DNA of 64,000 bases from assembly GCF_027111255.2 (NCBI RefSeq), contig NZ_CP114285.2, forward strand, positions 930,001 through 994,000. Direction: 5' to 3'. Each line of letters starts with the position of its first letter. The first letter of the stretch is position 1. The notes under the pieces were generated by a model. That model saw only the letters and a program-made list of their open reading frames with translations. It searched no databases and was not told the origin of the DNA. Below are positions 27,625-34,689 of the stretch, piece after piece. This DNA is from Flavobacterium flavigenum (GTDB lineage Bacteria > Bacteroidota > Bacteroidia > Flavobacteriales > Flavobacteriaceae). A program made the translations under genes and the position numbers.

Positions 27625-28467
27625 CTATCGAAAAGTAATCTGTTTTAAATCTTCATTTATTTCAAAGTTTAGGTTATACATTTCTGATACTAATTGTAGA
27701 ATTGTTTTTAAATCTTCTTTTTTATTGATTCGGATTGTAATCCTTTGATTATCGTATTGTTCAGGAATAATCATTTTATAGCCATAATTCGCCATTATAT
27801 AATCACTTACAGCGCTTAATTTTTCGTTTTCAAAATCTGCAAACCTGTTAAATTCTAAAACTTTAGCAACATTTTTTCCGTAAATAAATTTTTCTCCCGG
27901 TTTAAGTATCCATTTCTTGTCCTGGTCTTTTATACTCATTTGAACACTTCCTTCGTAAAGGAAAACCGTAACTCCTTTTTGTACATTTCCCTGAACCGTA
28001 AAACAAGTTCCTAACACAGTAGTTGTTGTCTCATTGCAAAAAACCTGAAACGGATATTTTTTGTCTTTTTTGACTTTAAAATAAGCTTCTCCTTCTACAA
28101 CAATCTTTCTGTTGGTTTCAAAATTATTGGCATAAGTAATTTTAGAATCCGGACTAAGTTCTACTCTCGAACTATCCGGCAGCCCAACTATTTTTATTGT
28201 AGAAGTCGTATTTTCAATTGTATTTGAAGTAAGGTAAAAAGTATCCTGTAATGGACTTGTGTTAAGATAAATGCCAGTTCCTGTCAACATACAAATGATA
28301 ACTGCTGCTGCTGCAACATAACGCCAAATTTTAATCTTTGGTTTTTTAGCAGCAAAGGTTTTAGACTGGAATTGTTGCCAGGAAGCTTCTTTTTGATCCT
28401 CAGAATGCGAAAAAGGAATTTCACTCCATAATTTTTCAAATTCCTTATCCAGTTTTTCTTTATCCAT
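27625..28467 (-). CDS. FecR-family anti-sigma factor
   Basis: The 280-residue protein has a cytoplasmic N-terminal part (DKEKLDKEFEKLWSEI), one membrane helix (residues about 63-84, WRYVAAAAVIICMLTGTGIY) and a periplasmic FecR domain (about 105-200, SRVELSPDSKITYANNF, VVEGEAYFKVKKDKKYPF). It ends in a DUF4974-type STN-like domain (about 212-280, QRITIRINKKEDLKTILQLV). It would hold the ECF sigma factor inactive until the loaded receptor contacts it through the STN domain. It sits 102 bases before the receptor gene. Confidence 0.94.
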   Translation of the reverse strand: MDKEKLDKEFEKLWSEIPFSHSEDQKEASWQQFQSKTFAAKKPKIKIWRYVAAAAVIICMLTGTGIYLNTSPLQDTFYLTSNTIENTTSTIKIVGLPDSSRVELSPDSKITYANNFETNRKIVVEGEAYFKVKKDKKYPFQVFCNETTTTVLGTCFTVQGNVQKGVTVFLYEGSVQMSIKDQDKKWILKPGEKFIYGKNVAKVLEFNRFADFENEKLSAVSDYIMANYGYKMIIPEQYDNQRITIRINKKEDLKTILQLVSEMYNLNFEINEDLKQITFR

Positions 28468-28473
28468 GACTTT

Positions 28474-28689
28474 TTATGGGTTAAGTTTTTTACAATAAAA
28501 TCCTTGCTTAGAAAAAACACTATACACCATTTCCTGAATGTCTCTGTTGGTTTCTATTCTAAGAATCCTTTCTCGGTTTTTAAAATCAAAATTGATAATA
28601 CAATCAGAAATGATGAATTGTAAAAGCGTTACAAGCAGACTTGCATCCTTCTTTGTTCTGACATTCGTTTTATACGCTTCAATATGCAT
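28474..28689 (-). CDS. Small ferredoxin-fold (HMA-like) protein between sigma and FecR genes
   Basis: Starting from the ATG at 28689, this is a 71-residue protein (MHIEAYKTNVRTKKDASLL...). The pattern of strands and helices is beta-alpha-beta-beta-alpha-beta (EAYKTNV / ASLLVTLLQFII / DCIINFDF / RILRIET / DIQEMVYSVFSKQ / YCKKLN), like heavy-metal-associated domains but without their CxxC. Related small proteins are common in Bacteroidota. It sits 6 bases upstream of fecR and 45 bases after the sigma gene, so it belongs to this operon. Its role is unknown. An upstream in-frame ATG at 28716 is possible but less typical. Confidence 0.7.
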   Translation of the reverse strand: MHIEAYKTNVRTKKDASLLVTLLQFIISDCIINFDFKNRERILRIETNRDIQEMVYSVFSKQGFYCKKLNP

Positions 28690-28734
28690 TTTTGTTCTCG
28701 TTTTTATATATAACAAACGAGAACTAAAAAGTTC

Positions 28735-29256
28735 CTAATCGTTTTCGACTTTTTTTCGAATAAATTTGCTGGCGAGATAAATATGATTAGCAATCGTTTT
28801 TTCAGAAAGGTCTGTAATTGCTGCAATCTCCTTATAGCTAAGGTTTTCCAGTTTATGTAAAGTAAATATTTTTTGCTGCTGCTCAGGAAGCTGATTTATG
28901 AAAGTTTGTAGTTTTTCCTGCCTTTCTTCAAAAATTCCTGTTTCAGTATCTTCCTGCTCTGGGTTAAATTGTGAAGGATCGAGCTGTATAATTTTATTTT
29001 CGCGGTTAACGTGATTAATTATGATGTTTTTGCATATTGTAAACAATTGTTTATCAAATAAAACATCTTCATTAAGTAATGCTCTTTTATCGTACAACCT
29101 TAAAAAAGTCTCCTGAAGAAAGTCCTGTGGAGTAAGAACAGTAAAATTAAATCTTTTGGCAATGTTAATCAATCTATCGTAGTAATTTAAATAAGCCTGT
29201 TTAAAAGCAGCTTCATTGCCTTTTTTCAAACTTAATATAAACTCTCTGTTCTCCAT
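28735..29256 (-). CDS. ECF-type RNA polymerase sigma factor (FecI-like)
   Basis: The 173-residue protein has sigma region 2 (residues about 10-75, LKKGNEAAFKQAYLNYYDRLINIAKRF, DFLQETFLRLYDK) and sigma region 4 (about 115-170, INQLPEQQQKIFTLHKLENLSYKEIA, LSEKTIANHIYLASKFIRKKV). Genes for a small ferredoxin-fold protein, FecR, a TonB receptor and DUF4249 follow on the same strand. It should direct transcription of this operon when the receptor is loaded. Confidence 0.95.
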   Translation of the reverse strand: MENREFILSLKKGNEAAFKQAYLNYYDRLINIAKRFNFTVLTPQDFLQETFLRLYDKRALLNEDVLFDKQLFTICKNIIINHVNRENKIIQLDPSQFNPEQEDTETGIFEERQEKLQTFINQLPEQQQKIFTLHKLENLSYKEIAAITDLSEKTIANHIYLASKFIRKKVEND

Positions 29257-29788
29257 AATATATCATGATAATAGATAACTCAATGCCTAAAATAATATTG
29301 CATTCAAATACTATAACCTTCCGGTAATTTCGCGATTCTCAAATGAGTACAAAGAACAGCAATTTATTCTTAAAATTTATATGAAAATTAATTTTTAAGT
29401 CATTTTAAAATATAACTAACCCTTATGTCTTCTCATAAACTATAGCTTTTTTTGGTCTAAAACTTAATTTTTTGATATAATTTAAAAATAAAAATCCTAC
29501 AATTAAATATTTTTGTACATTTACACAACTTTTAAAAAGTTTTAAAACTAAAAATTCATTTTAATCGTATATACAAGAAACGATAATCTAATTAGAGAAA
29601 ATTCAATTCACTGAACTGTTTTTGGAAAAACATTGAATCCTATCTAGTTTCTGGTTGTCGTTTTTTTATTCATTAGAATCATCTGTAAAATCCTTCTCTA
29701 GTTCCAAATCATAATAAATTTCTTATTATTAGGATTAATAAATCAAATTGGATATTTATATTTACTTTATAAATTGAAATAAATTAAA
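29257..29788. other. AT-rich intergenic region upstream of two divergent units
   Basis: These 532 bases separate the sigma gene (minus) from the gene at 29789 (plus). I find no coding frame. A -7-like TATTTTTG lies at 29508-29515, but the nearest upstream TTG is 33 bases away, too far for a good promoter. Long A/T tracts occupy 29380-29480. Confidence 0.5.
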
Positions 29789-30379
29789 TTGGATTTTTTA
29801 GAGAAAGCGTATAGCTATAATTTTGAAGGCATTACTAACGACGTTTATCAATTTCGTTTCATTAGTGCAGGCATACAGGAAATAACGAAAATTGTTTCCA
29901 TTTCGCCTATAAATAAAAAACTAAATTGGTACAGCGTAGGTTTTGGAAATCTGGAAAATCATGAAGATGCCATAACTGTTAATGATCTTGCCGAAATTAA
30001 CAACAATGATTATGATGAGGTTTTAGCTACTGTATTTATGTGCATTCTTCATTTTTTCATTTCTAATCCTGATCATACTATTTTGTTTTTTGGAAACACA
30101 CTTCATAAACACCGTTTGTACAAACAAAAAATTTCTTCAAATATCAACCTTCTAAAACAATATCTGGAAATTTCAGGAGGCATAACAGAAGAGAATATTA
30201 GGCTCATAGAAAAAAAACAAACGATCAACCGAAAAGGAAGGGAACACATCAGGACTATTAGGGAAAAAGATCTTACATCACTTAATAACAGTATTGAAAT
30301 AAAAAGCATTGAGAAATACAACACATCTAAAACATCTGATTATCAATTTGTTTTATTTAAGTTAAAAAAAGATCTGTAA
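29789..30379 (+). CDS. DUF6934-like protein of unknown function
   Basis: The 196-residue frame opens with TTG (LDFLEKAYSYNFEG); no ATG lies near. The pattern resembles a Bacteroidota family of unknown function, probably DUF6934: a YQFRFISAG strand, ISPINKKLNWYSVGFGNLENHEDAITVND, then NNNDYDEVLATVFMCILHFFISNPDHTILFFGNTLHKHRLYKQKI. In the family this last segment typically reads 'LATV...F...P...GST.aRtRLYr'. The C-terminal 60 residues are charged and less typical. It is followed after 38 bases by a 67-residue gene that has its own promoter. The pair has the size and layout of a toxin-antitoxin or similar two-part system, but I know of no proof. Confidence 0.65.
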   Translation: MDFLEKAYSYNFEGITNDVYQFRFISAGIQEITKIVSISPINKKLNWYSVGFGNLENHEDAITVNDLAEINNNDYDEVLATVFMCILHFFISNPDHTILFFGNTLHKHRLYKQKISSNINLLKQYLEISGGITEENIRLIEKKQTINRKGREHIRTIREKDLTSLNNSIEIKSIEKYNTSKTSDYQFVLFKLKKDL

Positions 30380-30382
30380 TTA

Positions 30383-30410
30383 TTGAAATAATAAAAAAAT
30401 AGTATATTTG
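30383..30410 (+). promoter_or_regulatory. Promoter directly before the 67-residue gene
   Basis: TTG (30383-30385), a 17-base spacer and TATATTTG (30403-30410) match the Bacteroidota consensus. The ATG at 30418 is only 7 bases after the -7 box, so the message would have almost no leader. Confidence 0.65.
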
Positions 30411-30417
30411 TAACATT

Positions 30418-30621
30418 ATGGGAGCAAAACAATTAAGAGAATTAGTCGAAAACCAAATAGAAAAATCTACTAATTTCTGGGCTGGTCGTCCTAAGATGAC
30501 TATCCAGGAGTTAGAAGCCGTAGAGAAATTTGCAAAAGAAAAAAGTAAGCTTTTTGAAAGAGTATTTGATTCTCCCGAAAAAATAGATAAAATAAGCAAA
30601 ATGCAAAATAGCGCATTATAA
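30418..30621 (+). CDS. Small protein partnered with the DUF6934-like gene
   Basis: This 67-residue, highly charged, mostly helical protein (MGAKQLRELVENQIEKSTNF...MTIQELEAVEKFAKEKSKLF) has no signal peptide or membrane segment. It has a strong promoter of its own 7 bases before its ATG and a clean terminator 28 bases after its stop. It is therefore made from its own transcript as well as possibly from the upstream gene. Separate expression of the second, small member fits an antitoxin or regulator. The family is not recognised by name. Confidence 0.65.
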   Translation: MGAKQLRELVENQIEKSTNFWAGRPKMTIQELEAVEKFAKEKSKLFERVFDSPEKIDKISKMQNSAL

Positions 30622-30648
30622 TTTATATCCTTACATTCAAATCTTAAC

Positions 30649-30676
30649 CATCTAAGCAATTAGATGTTTTTTTTTA
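30649..30676 (+). terminator. Rho-independent terminator after the 67-residue gene
   Basis: A 7-base perfect stem (CATCTAA / TTAGATG) with loop GCAA is followed by a run of ten T. Confidence 0.85.
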
Positions 30677-30716
30677 TGTTTGGTATATATTTTATAATTC
30701 TGTAAATCCTGTAAGA

Positions 30717-30726
30717 AATTATATAA
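30717..30726 (+). promoter_or_regulatory. Candidate promoter element AATTATATAA with upstream GTAA
   Basis: GTAA at 30702-30705, an 11-base spacer and AATTATATAA lie 47 bases before the ATG at 30773. The spacing is the same as at 21810-21834 and 45752-45776. Confidence 0.3.
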
Positions 30727-30772
30727 AGAGAAGTGTTTTTTAGTTTGTCAATTTGTAAAAACAAATGACATT

Positions 30773-31431
30773 ATGAAAACTTTTTTACGCAATAATGGTT
30801 TAGGTATCTGCTTTTTAGCATTATTTATTGTAGCATTATTTGGGCAGATAATTTTTGGTTTTAAAGAACATAATAAAGAACTTATAGAAGAAGGCAGTAC
30901 AGCCATTGAATTTTCGGCTTATCTTGTTTCCGGCCACTTTATCCAGTCTACTTTCGAAAATTGGGAAAGCGAATTTCTGCAAATGGCCTTATTTGTTGTA
31001 TTTACCATTTTTCTGATGCAGAAAGGTTCTTCTGAATCTAAAGATTTTGATAAGGAAGAAGAAGAAGTAGACAGAGAACCATCACCTATCCGAAAAGACG
31101 CACCATGGCCTGTAAAAAAAGGAGGATTGGTTTTAAGCCTTTACAAACATTCACTTACCATTGTTTTATTTTTATTGTTTATAGCCTCATTTATAGCTCA
31201 TTTTACGGAAGTCTTAAAGACGAGAACGAACAGCTATCACTCAAAGGGTTGCCTATGGAATCTGCATCAGATTATATTGGGGATTCGAGGTTCTGGTTTG
31301 AATCTTTTCAGAACTGGCAAAGCGAATTTCTCTCTGTATTTGCAATTGTAATACTTTCCGTTTATCTGCGGCAAATTGGATCTTCACAATCTAAGCCTGT
31401 AGATGCGCCACATATGGAAACAGGTGGATAA
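30773..31431 (+). pseudogene. DUF6766-like membrane protein gene with a one-base frameshift
   Basis: The first frame (30773 on) encodes a membrane helix (NNGLGICFLALFIVALFGQIIFG), the segment GHFIQSTFENWESEFLQM, a second helix and FLMQKGSSESKD. It then begins a second copy of the same unit (KHSLTIVLFLLFIASFIAHF). At the T run 31201-31204 the frame shifts. Adding one T restores YGSLKDENEQLSLKGLP, then FWFESFQNWQSEFLSVFAIV and LRQIGSSQSKPVDAPHMETG, ending at 31431. The joined protein would be about 219 residues, the normal size of this two-repeat family. A homopolymer error in the assembly is as likely as a real mutation. The unshifted frame ends at 31351 with an unrelated tail. Confidence 0.8.
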
Positions 31432-31478
31432 TACTTAAATCTTAAAAAAGGGATTTTATCAATTAAAAACTTATCATT

Positions 31479-33659
31479 ATGCACACAGTTACACCCTGGA
31501 GCGCAACTGCGCAGGCAGATATTGAAAATAGTGACATCCTTTTGGAAAGGAAATTTCTTAATTACACTTATCAATTTTACAATACAGGCGATTCGCTCTG
31601 GATTGTAGTGGTCATGCCAGAAAATGGAAAAATAGCCTTTCGTGCAGCATTTGGTATGAATAGCTGTTTTGAAATTGTCAATCTTTTTGATGACGAAGAC
31701 ACGATTGTCATTATACTAAATTCAAGACTTGGAGCGTATGAAATCCGGGTTAATTTTCCGGATCTGACAATACCTTTGTTACACTATACAACTACTTTCA
31801 AGGGAAATACGGCCTTGATGATTCCGTTTTCGCCACGGGACATACTTCCGCTTACCCAAAATGGAAATATAGAAAACACAAGTGGAAAAATTCATATGGA
31901 GCAATTTGGATCCAGATCAGGATTATTATTTGCGAGCATTACAAAACCACGAACAGGGTCTTTTTTTTATTTTCAAAATCTTACTTCATTGTCTGAATAC
32001 TGCGAAGCAACTAAAACGGAATCAAAAAATACGGTTGGAGGAAACTGGCCCGAAATTGGATTTCAGCTTCCTGCTACTGACGAATTACCACTTCCATCAG
32101 GAAAAGCTTTTACAATTTCAGATGCTTATGTAGTATTTGATACTGAAATATTTGAAGAAACATCTGCCATCTGTGAACATTTTTTAAATAATCTTGTTAA
32201 GGTTTATAAAGTGCTGCAGCAGCCCAGAATTGAATATCATGACTGGCCTGAAATTGCTAAAAAAGTAGCAACAGATTTAACTAATAACAAAGGTGCGTGG
32301 ACACAAAAAAACGGAATTCCGTATTTGAATGCCTACTTATGCGATTATGAAACACCTCCTGAAAGCATGGTTCAGTTTGCTGTACTTACTCCATTTAAAG
32401 AATATGAAGAATGGATTGCTGAAAAACAACCAGTTTGCCATGATTTGATTAAAGGTGTGCCCGCTTTTTACGACCCAAAAATAAATTGTATAAATCGCTG
32501 GCTTCCTTCAATGGTTGATAAACTGGATCAGTCTGAGGAACAAAAGAAGGAAATGGTGATGGATTCCTGGTATTTGCATCATCCGTTAATGAATTTGGCA
32601 AGACTGGCTTTGGCAGGTGACAAAACTTCAGAGAAACTGGTATTGGATTCTATAGAATATGTTATAAAAGTTGCTCATCATTTTAAATATGAATGGCCTG
32701 TATTTTATAATATGGAAACCCTTGAAATAATCAAAGAAGAAACAGAACCAGGTGCTGGGGGAGAAAATGATGTTCCGGGTTCTTACGCGCATTTAATGCT
32801 GCTGGTTTTTAAGTTAACTAAAGAAGAGCGCTATTTAAACGAAGCAAAAAAAGCAGCAAAAAAATTAGCAGATTTGGGGCTAAACATTTTATATCAGGCT
32901 AATAATACCGCTTTTGCAGCAGGTGCATTATTAGAATTGTATAAAATTACCAATGAAAAATTATACCTGAATTTAAGTTATACCTGCCTGACGGGATTGT
33001 TTAAAAATATTCAGCTGTATGATTGCAGATACGGGTTTGGCAAAAATTACAGTAATTTCTTCTCCATTTTCCCACTAAATGATGCGCCGTATACTGCTGC
33101 ATATGAAGAGTTAGAAGTATATGCTGCTTTATCAGAATATATGGTTCAGGCGAAAGATGTTGAAATTTTGCCGGCACTAAAAACGCTGCTTCCTGAATTC
33201 ATTAAATATGCTGTTGGCCGGATTGCTTATTATTATCCAACGATGCTGCCTAAAGAAATGCTCTCTGAAGAAGTCAAAACGGGAGAAATTCAGGCTGATC
33301 TGTGGGTTCCGCTGGAAGATTTATACAACGGCTGGCAACAAAGTGGTCAGGTTGGTCAGGAAGTATATGGAGCGGGAATGGCATTTGGCGTTGTTCCTAG
33401 GCAATACATCAAAATTGAAGAAGATTTTCTTCTTTTTATCGATTATCCTGCTCCATATCATAAAAGAGGAAAAGCTATCACAATAAAACTTGATGGAGAT
33501 AAGGACCTGTGCTACAATTTAAAAATTATAAAACTTAATAATCACAAGATTCAGATGAAAGTATTTCAGAATAATGAAATTCTTAAACCATTCAATAAAA
33601 GTGCTGAAAGGCATGAATATGAAATTTCGGGTCTGGGTGTAATTAAAGTTCAATGGTGA
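31479..33659 (+). CDS. Large soluble protein of unknown function, helical-barrel-like
   Basis: The 726-residue protein has no signal peptide and no membrane helix. The first 230 residues are beta-rich (WIVVVMPENGKIAFRAAFGM, GAYEIRVNFPDLTIPLLHYT). The middle (about 360-600) is a chain of paired helices of the alpha/alpha-toroid kind (HHPLMNLARLALAGDKTSEKL, YAHLMLLVFKLTKEERYLNE, TAFAAGALLELYKITNEKLY), as in six-hairpin glycosidases, epimerases and lyases. The last 100 residues are again beta. The order sandwich, alpha/alpha barrel, sandwich is typical of polysaccharide-acting enzymes, but I cannot name the family. It may be cytoplasmic. It lies between the DUF6766 gene and an SDR, 47 bases after the former. 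Confidence 0.6.
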   Translation: MHTVTPWSATAQADIENSDILLERKFLNYTYQFYNTGDSLWIVVVMPENGKIAFRAAFGMNSCFEIVNLFDDEDTIVIILNSRLGAYEIRVNFPDLTIPLLHYTTTFKGNTALMIPFSPRDILPLTQNGNIENTSGKIHMEQFGSRSGLLFASITKPRTGSFFYFQNLTSLSEYCEATKTESKNTVGGNWPEIGFQLPATDELPLPSGKAFTISDAYVVFDTEIFEETSAICEHFLNNLVKVYKVLQQPRIEYHDWPEIAKKVATDLTNNKGAWTQKNGIPYLNAYLCDYETPPESMVQFAVLTPFKEYEEWIAEKQPVCHDLIKGVPAFYDPKINCINRWLPSMVDKLDQSEEQKKEMVMDSWYLHHPLMNLARLALAGDKTSEKLVLDSIEYVIKVAHHFKYEWPVFYNMETLEIIKEETEPGAGGENDVPGSYAHLMLLVFKLTKEERYLNEAKKAAKKLADLGLNILYQANNTAFAAGALLELYKITNEKLYLNLSYTCLTGLFKNIQLYDCRYGFGKNYSNFFSIFPLNDAPYTAAYEELEVYAALSEYMVQAKDVEILPALKTLLPEFIKYAVGRIAYYYPTMLPKEMLSEEVKTGEIQADLWVPLEDLYNGWQQSGQVGQEVYGAGMAFGVVPRQYIKIEEDFLLFIDYPAPYHKRGKAITIKLDGDKDLCYNLKIIKLNNHKIQMKVFQNNEILKPFNKSAERHEYEISGLGVIKVQW

Positions 33660-33734
33660 TATAACAAAACCAATATACCTCATTGTAAATATAACAATCT
33701 GACAAATTTTAATCAAACTCTTTATAGAACAAAT

Positions 33735-34493
33735 ATGGAAAATTTAACAAACTACTTTGGGCAAAACATAAAAGACAAAAGAATTGTGATTACTGGCGGT
33801 ACAACCGGAATAGGAAAAGCAATAGCCGATTTATTAGTATCACTAGGCGGGCGCGTGCTTATTTTTGGAAGAGATCACGAAGATTTTAAAAATGCATTTG
33901 ATGACATCAAACAAAAATTTCCTGACTGTGAACTTTATGGCACTCCGGCCGATGTAACTATAAAGGAAGATATAAATAAAATCTTAAAATTGGCAGATGA
34001 TGAGCTTGGCGGAATAGACATTCTGATCAACAATGCCGCTTTGCCTGCTGACGGTCTTACCGGAACCAATTACGAAGACTATAAATATGTCATTGACACC
34101 AACATTACCGGGTATCTGGCCTTTGCAGAGGAAGCTGTTTCCAGGATGAAAAATCAAAAATCAGGGCATATTATAAACATCGGATCAATGAGTGCAGAAT
34201 CAAAGTCCCCAAAAAGTACGATTTATGTTGCCACGAAACAGGCAATAAGAGGTTTCAGTACTTCTTTACGTAAGGAAGTTAATCCTTTCGGAATCAAAGT
34301 TTCTCTTATTGAGCCCGGAGCGGTAACAAGTGACATGCAGCCCGGTTCAAAAGAAGAGCACAACGAAAAAATAGATAAAATGGAAATGCTGAAAGCAGAA
34401 GACATTGCCATGAGTGTTTTATTTTGTTTGTCCCAGCCTCAAAGATGTGATATTGTAACTATGCAGATACGTCCACATCTGCAGATTATTTAG
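33735..34493 (+). CDS. Short-chain dehydrogenase/reductase (SDR)
   Basis: This 252-residue NAD(P)-dependent oxidoreductase has the Rossmann motif TGGTTGIGKAIA (residues about 20-31) and NNAALPADG for the stabilising strand. The catalytic Ser is in INIGSMSAE and the Tyr/Lys pair is in IYVATKQAIRG. IEPGAVTSDM follows as in classical SDRs. Length is normal. The substrate is unknown. It starts 75 bases after the preceding gene, just ahead of catalase, which suggests a role during oxidative or general stress. A 7-base hairpin lies downstream near 34609-34634. Confidence 0.93.
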   Translation: MENLTNYFGQNIKDKRIVITGGTTGIGKAIADLLVSLGGRVLIFGRDHEDFKNAFDDIKQKFPDCELYGTPADVTIKEDINKILKLADDELGGIDILINNAALPADGLTGTNYEDYKYVIDTNITGYLAFAEEAVSRMKNQKSGHIINIGSMSAESKSPKSTIYVATKQAIRGFSTSLRKEVNPFGIKVSLIEPGAVTSDMQPGSKEEHNEKIDKMEMLKAEDIAMSVLFCLSQPQRCDIVTMQIRPHLQII

Positions 34494-34689
34494 ACAGTCT
34501 ACAAAGAAATGGTAATTGTGAAATATAGTTAAGCAATTGTATAAAATAGCCGTTTTTATATCATTTAAATTTGAAAAACAGGAGACCCCTACAACATAAC
34601 ACCCTGTTAATCTGTATTTATAAATAACAGATTTCTAAAAAAGATCCTCCAGATTTTAATTTTAACTATGTAAAAATTCATTAATCAGT

